Of a DNA stretch of 34,165 nucleotides, positions 18,025 to 26,435 are shown piece after piece. The notes beneath the pieces are model-generated. The model was not told the DNA's origin, made no database searches, and worked only from the letters and a program-made list of their open reading frames with translations. Made by a program: the position numbers and the translations under genes. Numbering within the stretch: position 1 is the first letter of the stretch; the number at the start of each line of letters is the position of its first letter. The stretch is from Candidatus Methylomirabilis sp. (GTDB lineage Bacteria; Oederibacteriota; PGYV01; DYJU01), in the NCBI GenBank assembly GCA_020722985.1, contig DYJU01000006.1:1-34165 (forward strand), written 5' to 3'.

Positions 18025-18338
18025 GTAATAGTTCAGCCACAAAGAGTAATTAAAAGGTTTGTATAATAAAAAAACACATGGCGATGTCATTGCGAGGAAG
18101 CCGAAAGATATGTATAGGAAGAAAAATAAGGACGTATGAGGCTTAAGGAAGCAATCTGGCAGTTGAAAACGGAAGAAAATATGCCAAGAAGGCAATCGTG
18201 ATAAAATCAAGATTGCTTTGCCAGGCTCATTGAACGGTGGAATATAAGACAAATGGCATCGTTCGCCTGACTTTAAAATGACAGAACAAAAAATTTATTC
18301 ATGAACTAATTTTGTTCTGCCAGTGGCTAAACTATTAC
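18025..18338. repeat. Palindromic MITE-like repeat, copy 2
   Basis: This 314-bp element is bounded by gtaatagttcagccac (18025-18040) and gtggctaaactattac (18323-18338), inverted repeats matching at 15 of 16 bases. Internally, atgaggcttaaggaagcaatc (18136-18156) pairs with gattgctttgccaggctcat (18211-18230), and ggcaatc with gattgc inside that loop. The whole can therefore fold into a long hairpin. It encodes no transposase, so a MITE or REP-like element is the best description. It lies in the same orientation as copy 1. No convincing target duplication was seen. It ends 35 bases before the nnr start. The minus-strand open frame 17962-18252 is an artefact. Confidence 0.75.
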
Positions 18339-18373
18339 AAAAGCATTGAAAAATTATTTTTATGGAGGATTTT

Positions 18374-19921
18374 ATGTATCTTGTCAATGCAGGCGAAATG
18401 AAAGAAATTGAAAAAATTACAATTGAAAATTATAAAGTTCCTCCAGAAATTTTAATGGAAAATGCCGGTATAAATGTAGTAATATCTATGCAAAGAGAAT
18501 TAGGTTCGCTTATTTTTAAACGTATCGCAGTATTTTGTGGCGGAGGGAACAATGGTGGTGATGGATTTGTTATTGCAAGGCATCTTTTAAGTGAGGGGGC
18601 TTATGCTGTTATTTTTTTTACGGGCGAAAAAGAAAAACTTTCACAGGAATCTTTAAAAAATTATGAAATGGCAGAAAAATATGGCATACCAATAATCAGT
18701 ATCAAATCTTTAAATGATATTGAAAAATTTAAACAGGAAATTTTTCTTTCAGATATTATTGTTGATGCTTTAATAGGCACTGGTATTAAACAAAATATAA
18801 AAGGATTTTTAGCATCCCTTATTACTTTTATAAATACGACTGGAAAATATATTGTTTCTGTTGATTTACCTTCTGGTGTTGATGCTGATACAGGAGATAT
18901 TAAAGGCGTTGCAATTTACGCAGATCTTACCATTACTTTTGGGCTACCTAAAATAGGAATAACAATTTTTCCTGGTTTAGAATGCACTGGGAAATTAGTT
19001 TACGCTGATATAAATTTCCCGTCAAAACTTTTATCAATGCCGAGGAAGAATGTTTTGGTTACGTCTGAAATAGTTATTCCTTTACTTCCTTTAAGACCTT
19101 TAAATGCCAATAAAGGTAATTTTGGTCCAATTTTAATTGTTGGTGGTTCAACCGGTTTAGATGGTGCTGTAACTTTAACAGCAAAAGCAGCATTAAAGGC
19201 TGGTGCTGGAATTGTTAATGTTTGTGTCCCGAAAAGTTTATATGATTCTGTAAAAAGCAGGAGTGAAGAAACTATAGTTACTCCGCTTGATGAAAATAAT
19301 GGATTTTTATCAATGAAAAGTATAGAAAAAATATTAAAATTATCAGAAAAGGCAAAAATCGTGGTAATAGGACCTGGAATAGGAAGGGATAAGGAAACCC
19401 AGCAACTTGTAAGAGAATTAATTAGAAAAATTCAAAAGCCCCTTATTATAGATGCTGATGGTTTAAATGCTATTGCAGAAGATAAAAAGTGCTTGAATAA
19501 TTTACAAAAAGATGTTATACTTACACCACATATTGGAGAAATGTCAAGGCTTGCAGAAAAGAAAATTGAGGATATTATAAAGGATAAAATTTCTATTGTT
19601 AAAGATTTTATAAAAAATTATAAAGTAAATGTTCTTTTAAAAGATGGAAGGTCAATGGTGGTAGATACAGATAAAAATGTTTATATAAATACAACAGGTA
19701 ATTCTGGAATGGCAACACCTGGTAGTGGAGATGTTTTAAGTGGAATAATTGCTTCTTTTATGGCACATAATTTAATTAATGTTCACGCAGCAATTATAGC
19801 AAATTATATTCATGGTCTTGCGGGTGATTTATTACTTGAAAACATAAGTGAGGAAGGTATAATAGCATCAGATATAATTGAATATATACCTAGAGCTATA
19901 AAAAAATTAAAGAATAATTAA
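18374..19921 (+). CDS. nnr: Bifunctional NAD(P)H-hydrate epimerase / ADP-dependent dehydratase
   Basis: Nnr repairs hydrated NAD(P)H. The N-terminal YjeF_N epimerase has NAGEMKEIE, then GGGNNGGDGFVIARHL (about 56-71), DLPSGVDADTG and FGLPKIG. The C-terminal ribokinase-like dehydratase has GGSTGLDGAVTLTAKAAL, VIGPGIGRD, IIDADGLNAI, LTPHIGEMSRL and the nucleotide loop GMATPGSGDVLSG. The length of 515 residues is typical for the fused form. The frame also opens at ATG 18362, but GGAGG (18364-18368) lies inside that longer version and 5 bases before ATG 18374, which is therefore taken as the start. The upstream flank is palindromic repeat copy 2. Confidence 0.96.
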   Translation: MYLVNAGEMKEIEKITIENYKVPPEILMENAGINVVISMQRELGSLIFKRIAVFCGGGNNGGDGFVIARHLLSEGAYAVIFFTGEKEKLSQESLKNYEMAEKYGIPIISIKSLNDIEKFKQEIFLSDIIVDALIGTGIKQNIKGFLASLITFINTTGKYIVSVDLPSGVDADTGDIKGVAIYADLTITFGLPKIGITIFPGLECTGKLVYADINFPSKLLSMPRKNVLVTSEIVIPLLPLRPLNANKGNFGPILIVGGSTGLDGAVTLTAKAALKAGAGIVNVCVPKSLYDSVKSRSEETIVTPLDENNGFLSMKSIEKILKLSEKAKIVVIGPGIGRDKETQQLVRELIRKIQKPLIIDADGLNAIAEDKKCLNNLQKDVILTPHIGEMSRLAEKKIEDIIKDKISIVKDFIKNYKVNVLLKDGRSMVVDTDKNVYINTTGNSGMATPGSGDVLSGIIASFMAHNLINVHAAIIANYIHGLAGDLLLENISEEGIIASDIIEYIPRAIKKLKNN

Positions 19922-19935
19922 GGAGGCAACTCAAA

Positions 19936-20400
19936 ATGGTGGTTCCAATATTAGTAATATTATTGAGTTTACTTTTTTTTATAATGTGGGGATGGATAAT
20001 AAATATGTTTATATCAAATTTAATTATAAAAAGAAAAATAAATGAACTTATAAACCAGCCATTAACCGTTGAACAAAAAGAAGAACTTGACAATTTGCAA
20101 TTAGACCTTGATACAAATGCATATAGAGCAAAAAGAGCAAAAAGAGTTGTTCTGTTTTTTGCTGTAATTTACATTTTAATTGCTCTGCTTCTCATCTGGC
20201 TTAATAATAATTTTTCATTATTTACTTATGAAGGTCTTGTGAGTAATCTTAAACTGACAATGTTAATAATCGTTTTATTTTTCACTCCTGCCTATATTGG
20301 GTTAGAAGTTATAAGTAATACCGAAGGTGCTTCAAGTGATATTGCTGCCCGCCTGAAATTTACTGAAGAAACAAAATCCGGTGAAGAAGTTGAAGTTTAA
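19936..20400 (+). CDS. Unknown membrane protein, three predicted helices
   Basis: I do not recognise this 154-residue protein. Hydrophobic helices lie at about 3-25, 71-90 and 110-130. A charged cytoplasmic-type loop (TVEQKEELDNLQLDLD, 44-59) and a basic stretch AYRAKRAKRV lie between the first two. The C-terminus is acidic. A strong Shine-Dalgarno AGGAGG (19921-19926) precedes the ATG by 9 bases. The next gene starts within its last 20 bases, so the two are probably made together. No catalytic motif is visible. Confidence 0.7.
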   Translation: MVVPILVILLSLLFFIMWGWIINMFISNLIIKRKINELINQPLTVEQKEELDNLQLDLDTNAYRAKRAKRVVLFFAVIYILIALLLIWLNNNFSLFTYEGLVSNLKLTMLIIVLFFTPAYIGLEVISNTEGASSDIAARLKFTEETKSGEEVEV

Positions 20401-20749
20401 GTTTTTATTTTTCTTCATTTTAATATTTTATTATTCATGTGCTACAATTCCAAAAGGGAAAGATATACTTTACTTTGATATACAACCAGATAAAAATATA
20501 AAACCTGGAACGATAATTATAGCAACTGTTAAAACAGCAGATAATATAAAAGAAGTTTATGGTTTTGTTGAAGTTCCGGGGTCGCCTAGAATTCCTTTAA
20601 AATACAATAAAGAAAAAAAAGAATGGTATTTCAAATATATGATTCCTGTTACTTTTATTTTACCCAAAGGTGAATATATAGCAAAAATAGAAGCAATTTC
20701 ATCTACAGGGGAAAAAAGTATAGCAGAAAAAAAAGTATCCACCTATTAA
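20381..20749 (+). CDS. Small lipoprotein of unknown function
   Basis: The 122-residue product starts with a basic, then hydrophobic stretch ending FYYSC. Cys20 fits a lipobox, so it should be an envelope lipoprotein. The rest looks like a small beta-sandwich (alternating strands, with GEYIAKIEAISSTGEKS near the end), similar in style to Ig-like domains. I know no close family. The start is GTG at 20381, overlapping the previous gene by 20 bases; TTG at 20390 is an alternative. Without the GTG the lipoprotein signal would lose only a few basic residues. Confidence 0.65.
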   Translation: MKKLKFKFLFFFILIFYYSCATIPKGKDILYFDIQPDKNIKPGTIIIATVKTADNIKEVYGFVEVPGSPRIPLKYNKEKKEWYFKYMIPVTFILPKGEYIAKIEAISSTGEKSIAEKKVSTY

Positions 20750-20779
20750 AAAGTTTTAACTTCCGGAGGGATTTTAAAT

Positions 20780-21622
20780 ATGAAAAAAAATAATAAGAAA
20801 AATACAAATTTTATGAAAAATTTGAAAGAACAAAAAACGTCTGATACTGAAAATGTTCAAATAGAAAATATTCCACAAAAAAGTAAAAGGCAAATAATTT
20901 TAGATAGAATATTAGTCATATTGGTTGTTTTGCTTGCTTTGCTTCTCTTTTATAAACTTATTGACCATTTTACTGGCTGGGGAAATGCTGAAAAAGTTAT
21001 AAAAAGAAAAATGGATGTGGCAGATCGACATGCAATTTATAGGCGATTTAATGTTGCTATAAAAATTTATGAAGGTATTTTAAAAAGATGGGGGAATAAC
21101 CCAAAATATAGTGATTATATAAAACAGGTAAAATTAAATCTTGCTAAAACCTTTAAAGAAGCAAATGAAAATGAAAAAGCAATTCAATATTTCAAAGAAC
21201 TTCTTGATATCTATAAAGATTCAAGCAAGGATATGTATGCATGGCTTTTAATTGAATTAGGAGAAATTTATAATAATATGTATAACACACAGGATGCATT
21301 AAAATGTTATCAAATAATTTTAGATGAATTTAAAAATACTGATTGGGAAGCAGAAGCAGTTTTTGGGATAGCAGAATCTTATAAAATTTTAGGTAAAAAC
21401 GATCTTGCAGTGAAATATTATTATCAAATAGCAGACAAATATAAAGCAGGTTTTTTAGGTGCTGATGCTCTGACTAATATTGGTCAAATTTATGAAAAAC
21501 AGGGTAAAGAAAAAGAAGCATTAAAAATATATCAAAGAATATTAAAAGAATTTCCAGAAATTGTTACAGAATATGCCAGATTGAGATATAACTCTTTAAA
21601 TGAAAAAATGAAAAATAAATGA
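20780..21622 (+). CDS. Membrane-anchored TPR protein
   Basis: The 280-residue protein has a basic N-terminus, one transmembrane helix at about 43-60 (ILVILVVLLALLLFYKL) and a periplasmic-side helical domain. That domain has about five TPR-like repeats between residues 75 and 270, for example AIQYFKELLDIYKDSS, DALKCYQIILDEFKN, LAVKYYYQIADKY and EALKIYQRILKEFPE. The arrangement resembles YfgM/Tol-Pal-associated TPR proteins that scaffold envelope complexes, but the partner is unknown. A Shine-Dalgarno GGAGGG (20765-20770) is present. It overlaps thiL by 4 bases (ATGA). Confidence 0.8.
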   Translation: MKKNNKKNTNFMKNLKEQKTSDTENVQIENIPQKSKRQIILDRILVILVVLLALLLFYKLIDHFTGWGNAEKVIKRKMDVADRHAIYRRFNVAIKIYEGILKRWGNNPKYSDYIKQVKLNLAKTFKEANENEKAIQYFKELLDIYKDSSKDMYAWLLIELGEIYNNMYNTQDALKCYQIILDEFKNTDWEAEAVFGIAESYKILGKNDLAVKYYYQIADKYKAGFLGADALTNIGQIYEKQGKEKEALKIYQRILKEFPEIVTEYARLRYNSLNEKMKNK

Positions 21623-22602
21623 AAGAATTTGAGTTAATAAATTTTATAAAAAAAAATATTAAAATTAACAATAAAAATATAATAAAGGGGATAGGGGATG
21701 ATTGTGCAATTTTAAATTATAATAAAACCCATTATTTGCTTTTAACCACGGATTCACTTTTTGAAGATGTCCATTTCAAAAAAAAATTTTTTAATGCTAA
21801 GTATATAGGAAAAAAATCTGCTTTAGTCAATATTTCTGATATTCTTGCTATGGGGGGAACTCCTTTTGCAGCACTTGTTAATATTGGTTTTAAAAAAAAT
21901 GAAAAAATTGAATTTATAAAAGATATTTTAAAAAGTTTAATAGATTGTTTTGAAAGATATAAAATTAAAATAATAGGAGGTGATACAATTTCTGCAAGTA
22001 AAATTTTTATATCTATTTCACTTTTAGGAATTGTAAATAAAAAACACATTATGTTGAGAAGCGGAGCAGAAAATGATGATTTAATATTTACAACTGGTAA
22101 TTTAGGTAATTCTTTTGCTGGTTTTAAATTGTTATATTTTTATAAACACCAAAAATATTTGCCTTATGAAAAAAAATTGATAAGTCAACATCTAACTCCT
22201 TATTTAAGATACAAAGAATCACAGTTATTATCAAATTCCGGTTTTGTTACTTCTTGCATGGATATATCTGATGGTTTGATAAGTGATATATCAAGGATAA
22301 CAGAAGAAAATAAAGTTGGCGCTGAGATTTTTGTTGATGATTTACCTATATCTAATGATGTTAAAAAAGTTGCTGAAAAATTTAATGATAGTTATTATGA
22401 TTATGCTCTTTATGGCGGTGAGGACTATGAATTACTTTTTACTATAAAAAATAAGGATGAAAAAAATTTTTATAAATTTATTAAAAGACATAATATAAAA
22501 GTGTATAAAATTGGTAGAATAATCAAAGAAAAAACAATTTATAAAATTATAAATAATAAAAAAATTAAAGAGGATTTTAAAAAAGTATGGAAGCATTTTT
22601 AA
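21619..22602 (+). CDS. thiL: Thiamine-monophosphate kinase
   Basis: ThiL phosphorylates thiamine monophosphate to thiamine diphosphate, the cofactor of DXS encoded upstream. The 327-residue protein has GIGDDCAIL (25-33, nucleotide/Mg site), TTDSLFEDVHF, the family motif NISDILAMGG (71-80), GGDTISA, TGNLGNSFAG, CMDISDGLISDISRI and GGEDYELLF. All are characteristic of this PurM-like kinase. Start overlaps the TPR gene by ATGA, and the tsaE start overlaps its end. The first 25 residues are Lys/Ile-rich, as in other proteins of this genome. Confidence 0.95.
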   Translation: MKEFELINFIKKNIKINNKNIIKGIGDDCAILNYNKTHYLLLTTDSLFEDVHFKKKFFNAKYIGKKSALVNISDILAMGGTPFAALVNIGFKKNEKIEFIKDILKSLIDCFERYKIKIIGGDTISASKIFISISLLGIVNKKHIMLRSGAENDDLIFTTGNLGNSFAGFKLLYFYKHQKYLPYEKKLISQHLTPYLRYKESQLLSNSGFVTSCMDISDGLISDISRITEENKVGAEIFVDDLPISNDVKKVAEKFNDSYYDYALYGGEDYELLFTIKNKDEKNFYKFIKRHNIKVYKIGRIIKEKTIYKIINNKKIKEDFKKVWKHF

Positions 22603-23051
22603 AAAAGAAAATGAAAATGATAAAAAAAATTATTTCAAATTCTGAAACCGAAACGATAAAAATAGGTAAGAATATTGCATTGTCTTTTAAAAAAGGGGAT
22701 ATTGTAGGATTTTATGGCAATCTGGGTGCTGGAAAAACCTTACTGATAAAAGGAATACTTTCTTTTTTTAAATTTTCAAAAAAAGAAGTTATCAGTCCTA
22801 CTTTTTTATTTGTGAAGGAATTCCATAACAAAAAAATAACCATTTATCATTTTGATTTATATAGAAAAGAAAATTATAAAGAACTTTTAGAAAAAGGCTT
22901 CAGAGAAAATTATCTTTCAGATGAAAATGCAATAATATTAATAGAATGGGTGGATAAAATAAAAGAAGTTTATAAATTTTTAAATTATGTTATAAAATTA
23001 GAACATTTAAGTGAAAAAAAAAGAAAAATAATAATTTATAAAAAAATATAA
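22587..23051 (+). CDS. tsaE: tRNA threonylcarbamoyladenosine biosynthesis ATPase TsaE
   Basis: TsaE is the ATPase that supports TsaB-TsaD in t6A synthesis at position 37 of ANN-decoding tRNAs. The sequence shows SNSETETIKIGKNIA, Walker A GNLGAGKT (44-51), ISPTFLFVKEF, YHFDLYR and IEWVDKI, all diagnostic. At 154 residues from ATG 22587 it is slightly long. In-frame ATGs at 22611 and 22617 would give the more usual N-terminus MIKKIISNS, but no better ribosome-binding site. It overlaps thiL by 16 bases and tsaB by one. Confidence 0.93.
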   Translation: MEAFLKKKMKMIKKIISNSETETIKIGKNIALSFKKGDIVGFYGNLGAGKTLLIKGILSFFKFSKKEVISPTFLFVKEFHNKKITIYHFDLYRKENYKELLEKGFRENYLSDENAIILIEWVDKIKEVYKFLNYVIKLEHLSEKKRKIIIYKKI

Positions 23052-23707
23052 TGAAAAAATTTATAATTGATACCACATTAAAAAATATTGGAATAGGTTT
23101 TTTTGATTCTAAAAATACGATTTATGAAAAATATTATAAGATAGATAAGAATTATAATTCAATTTTGATTGATATAATAGACGAAGCATTAAAAAAAAGT
23201 AATTTGGAATTAAATGATTTTAATATATTTGCAACAACTTTAGGTCCCGGTTCTTTTACGGGTATTAGGGTTGGACTTACTTTTATAAAAGCGATTGCAA
23301 ATGTATATAATAAAAAAGTTTATGGAATGTCAACCCTTGATGTTATGAAATCGTCAATAGATAGTAAAGAAAGAATATATCCAGTATTAGATGCTAAAAG
23401 AGGAGAAGTTTATACTGTTAATTATAATAAAAACAGTTTATTTTATGAAATTTCGCCTTTAGAAGAATACATCAAAATCATTAAAAAAAATGATGGTATT
23501 TCAGTAGTTTTAAAAGATGATTACAATTTAGTTGAAACTTTACAGAAAAATAGTAAAATAAAAGTACTTTTGCTTGAAAAAATTGAATTAAAAGTTATTA
23601 ATAATAAAATTGAAAAAGAACAAAAGGGATTGCTGAATATTTATGATTTAATGCCTGTTTATATAAGAGAATCTGATGCGGAAATAAACTTAAAAAGGAA
23701 AAAATAA
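23051..23707 (+). CDS. tsaB: tRNA threonylcarbamoyladenosine biosynthesis protein TsaB
   Basis: TsaB is the scaffold partner of TsaD in t6A synthesis. The 218-residue sequence has the N-terminal strand FIIDTTLKNIGIGF, the family signature TLGPGSFTGIRVGLTFIKA (59-77), YPVLDAKRGEVYT and a C-terminal DLMPVYIRESDAE. It is the shorter, inactive-kinase-like ASKHA member, lacking the TsaD metal site. Its ATG shares a base with the tsaE stop. tsaD is not within the window. tsaE-tsaB adjacency is common. Confidence 0.93.
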   Translation: MKKFIIDTTLKNIGIGFFDSKNTIYEKYYKIDKNYNSILIDIIDEALKKSNLELNDFNIFATTLGPGSFTGIRVGLTFIKAIANVYNKKVYGMSTLDVMKSSIDSKERIYPVLDAKRGEVYTVNYNKNSLFYEISPLEEYIKIIKKNDGISVVLKDDYNLVETLQKNSKIKVLLLEKIELKVINNKIEKEQKGLLNIYDLMPVYIRESDAEINLKRKK

Positions 23708-23709
23708 AT

Positions 23710-24222
23710 ATGGAAAAATCAAAAATGTTTCTTAAAATTACATTGATTACAGGGATTTTTCTTTTTTTGCTTGAAACTGTATCTTTTAGTATTTTTAAAG
23801 AAAAATATATGTTATATTTTGGAACATTTTTAATTACAGGAATAGCACCGGAGTTTCTTTTAAAATTATTGTTTATAAATTTTATAATTGCCTTTTTAAT
23901 AATCGTAATTTTTGATTCTATTTATAAATCATTACCTGGTGGATTTTTACGAAAATCAATTAATTTTGCATTTTTACTATGGGCATTACAGACAATTCCT
24001 TTTCTTTTACATTTTTTTATCAGCACCAGATTTGTAAAAGATCTTTTTTTAATAATTTTTTTACAATATTTAATCATAGAAACAATAATCGCATTTATAA
24101 TTACTGGAATTTATGATGAGTTTTACCTGAAAAATAGAGTTGAAGAAAATAAAATTGAAGGAAAAGTAATAAAGGGAGAAAAAAAAGATGAAACAGGTAT
24201 TAAAAATATTTCTGATAATTAA
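23710..24222 (+). CDS. Unknown polytopic membrane protein
   Basis: This 170-residue protein is not recognised. Four hydrophobic segments are visible at about 8-28, 36-64, 82-105 and 113-136. The polar C-terminal tail is Lys/Glu-rich. FLLWALQTIPFLLHFF in the third segment is the most distinctive string, but I cannot tie it to a family. It starts 2 bases after tsaB and overlaps the next gene by 35 bases, so it belongs to the same transcription unit. Confidence 0.65.
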   Translation: MEKSKMFLKITLITGIFLFLLETVSFSIFKEKYMLYFGTFLITGIAPEFLLKLLFINFIIAFLIIVIFDSIYKSLPGGFLRKSINFAFLLWALQTIPFLLHFFISTRFVKDLFLIIFLQYLIIETIIAFIITGIYDEFYLKNRVEENKIEGKVIKGEKKDETGIKNISDN

Positions 24223-24913
24223 TTTAATATTTTTAAGTTATAATTTTATTTATTCACAGGAAATTGAAGAGTTCCCAACAGAAGAAATTATTATTGACGA
24301 GAAAAGTAAAACTATAAATCAGGAAGAAAAAAAAGAAGAAGAATTTGCTATTCCTCAGAAACGAATTTTTTTACAAATAGGTGCCATTGAAAGTAAAAAC
24401 GGAAATAAATTCATACTAAGAAAAAAAGCAAGTAAACTGGAATTTTTTGTTGAAGATAATATAACTTCTGTTTTTTTAAAAGAAGTTGCCGGACCACAAA
24501 ATATTGAGAATAATAATTTACTTATAATAAAAGGACCTAATAACAAAAAAGCAGTTCTTGCCAATGCTGTGTATATTTATAAAAACAAAGATTTATATAA
24601 TGAGTATATAAACAAAATTGATGAAGAAAGAAATAGCAAATACAAAGAAATTTCAGGCGTTGTTTTAAATTCAAAAGATAAATTTGAAAAGATAGATGAA
24701 AATTTGGAACCTGTTTTACTAAATTTGCCTGATAATGAAAAAATCCTTTTATTTTATGACGATGACACATACTGGGTTATGATAAAAAAAATAAATTATT
24801 TTGATATAAATGCAGGAGATAGAGTTGTGTTATATTTTGACAAACGTATAAGTTTAAGAATAAAAAATATCCCTTTTAAAATTATAGTAAACAGAATCGC
24901 AGTGGGTTATTAA
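24188..24913 (+). CDS. Unknown secreted or periplasmic protein
   Basis: The 241-residue product begins with a signal peptide (MKQVLKIFLIINLIFLSYNF, likely cut after IYS, residue 23). An acidic linker (about 24-52) leads into a probably beta-rich domain that ends KIIVNRIAVGY. No known motif is seen. A good Shine-Dalgarno AAGGGAG (about 24174-24180) sits 7 bases before the ATG although the start lies inside the previous gene, which supports both reading frames. It is followed by yggS after 7 bases. Confidence 0.7.
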   Translation: MKQVLKIFLIINLIFLSYNFIYSQEIEEFPTEEIIIDEKSKTINQEEKKEEEFAIPQKRIFLQIGAIESKNGNKFILRKKASKLEFFVEDNITSVFLKEVAGPQNIENNNLLIIKGPNNKKAVLANAVYIYKNKDLYNEYINKIDEERNSKYKEISGVVLNSKDKFEKIDENLEPVLLNLPDNEKILLFYDDDTYWVMIKKINYFDINAGDRVVLYFDKRISLRIKNIPFKIIVNRIAVGY

Positions 24914-24920
24914 TATATAG

Positions 24921-25607
24921 ATGCTAACAGATATTCAAATAAGTAAAAATATAGAAAATATTTTAAATAAAATAAATTCAATAAATAAAAATGCATTACT
25001 GGTTGCAATAACAAAATTTGTTCAACCTGAAAAAATTTCAATTGCTTTTAATTCTGGAATTTATCATTTTGGCGAAAGCAGAATTCAGGAAACGCAGGGG
25101 AAAATAAATTTTTATGAAAAGATAAAAGATAAAATTAAATTGCATCTTGTTGGTCATTTACAGAGTAACAAAATCAAAAAAGCAATAGATTTTTATGATT
25201 ATATTCAATCGGTTGATAGTTATGAAATTGCACAGAAAATATCGGTTTATGCAAGAGATAAAAATAAAATTTGTGATATTTTTTTAGAAATAAATATTGG
25301 CAGAGAGCAATCAAAATATGGATTTTTAAAGGAAAAGTTAATTTTAGATTTAGATAGGTTTCAAAATCTTGAAAATATTAGAGTAAAAGGACTTATGACT
25401 GTTGCTCCATATTTTCAAAATACCGAAGAAACGAGACCTTATTTTAAAGAGATGAAAAATTTATTTGACGAAATAAAAAAAATGAATTTAAAAAATTTTG
25501 ATTTCCAATATCTTTCTATGGGAATGTCAAATGATTATATTGTTGCACTGGAAGAGGGCTCTAATATGGTAAGAATAGGAACTGCAATTTTTGGACAGAG
25601 AAATTAA
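24921..25607 (+). CDS. yggS: PLP homeostasis protein (YggS/PLPBP family)
   Basis: YggS binds pyridoxal phosphate and buffers its level; no catalysis is established. The 228-residue TIM-barrel shows LLVAITKFVQPEKI (PLP-binding Lys32), HFGESRIQE, LHLVGHLQSNKIKKA, LEINIGREQSKYGF, VKGLMTVAP, LSMGMSNDY and GSNMVRIGTAIFG. It starts a yggS-proC-yggU series known from many bacteria, although the membrane protein yggT that often sits between them is absent here. No clear Shine-Dalgarno precedes the ATG. Confidence 0.94.
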   Translation: MLTDIQISKNIENILNKINSINKNALLVAITKFVQPEKISIAFNSGIYHFGESRIQETQGKINFYEKIKDKIKLHLVGHLQSNKIKKAIDFYDYIQSVDSYEIAQKISVYARDKNKICDIFLEINIGREQSKYGFLKEKLILDLDRFQNLENIRVKGLMTVAPYFQNTEETRPYFKEMKNLFDEIKKMNLKNFDFQYLSMGMSNDYIVALEEGSNMVRIGTAIFGQRN

Positions 25608-25624
25608 AATTGGAGGTTGAAAAT

Positions 25625-26431
25625 ATGATAAAAGCAGGATTCATAGGAACTGGAAATATGGCTAATGCAATTATAAAAGGGCTTAAAAATTCAAAATTAA
25701 AATTCAATATAACAGGATTTGATAAAGATAAAAGGGTTTTAAATGAAGTAAAGAGAAAGTATAAGATTGTCATAAAAAAGTCAAACCTTGAAGTTGTTGA
25801 CTCGTCAGATGTTATTATTCTTGCTGTAAAACCACAAAATGTAAATGAAGTTTTATTAGAAATTAAAGATAGATTAACAGATGAACACTTAATTATAAGT
25901 ATTGCTGCAGGAATAACCATAAATCATATTATAAAACAAACAGGGAAGAATATACCGATAGTTAGAGTTATGCCAAACACACCTGCATTAATTGGAGAAG
26001 GAGTATGTGCATATTGTAAAAATAAATTTGTTACAAAAAAATATGAAAATTTAGCCAAAAAAATTCTTGATTCTTTTTGTAAAATCGTAATTTATTTATC
26101 AGAAAATAAAATAAATACAGTAACTGCATTAAGTGGAAGTGGACCAGCATACTTTTTTTATTTTTTAGAAGCTATGTTAGATGCTTCTTCTTTATTAAAA
26201 ATTAAAAAAAATATTGCGCTTTTACTTTTAAGCCAGACAATGGTTGGTGCTGGTAAAATGATTTTAGAAGGCAAAGGAACTCCAGAAGAATTAAGAAAAA
26301 AAGTTACTTCAAAAGGTGGGACAACAGAAAAAGCAATTAATTTTTTTGAAAAAAATAGAGCCAGAGATATTATAAAAAACGCAATTTTATCAGCAAAAAA
26401 AAGAGCAGATGAATTGAATAAAGGAAAATAA
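25625..26431 (+). CDS. proC: Pyrroline-5-carboxylate reductase
   Basis: ProC catalyses the last step of proline synthesis, reducing pyrroline-5-carboxylate with NAD(P)H. GFIGTGNMANAI (5-16) is the dinucleotide-binding loop. Also present are ILAVKPQNV, SIAAGITI, VRVMPNTPALIGEG, ALSGSGPAYFFYFLEAM and SKGGTTEKAI, which are diagnostic. The frame opens earlier at TTG 25610, but GGAGGT (25612-25617) would lie inside that form and 7 bases before ATG 25625. The shorter 268-residue protein is therefore preferred and has the usual N-terminus. Confidence 0.96.
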   Translation: MIKAGFIGTGNMANAIIKGLKNSKLKFNITGFDKDKRVLNEVKRKYKIVIKKSNLEVVDSSDVIILAVKPQNVNEVLLEIKDRLTDEHLIISIAAGITINHIIKQTGKNIPIVRVMPNTPALIGEGVCAYCKNKFVTKKYENLAKKILDSFCKIVIYLSENKINTVTALSGSGPAYFFYFLEAMLDASSLLKIKKNIALLLLSQTMVGAGKMILEGKGTPEELRKKVTSKGGTTEKAINFFEKNRARDIIKNAILSAKKRADELNKGK

Positions 26432-26435
26432 TTTT

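Noticed and set aside
17962-18252. Minus-strand open frame of 96 codons
   Set aside because: Same artefact from repeat copy 2; it runs across the inverted repeat and has no domain or start signal.
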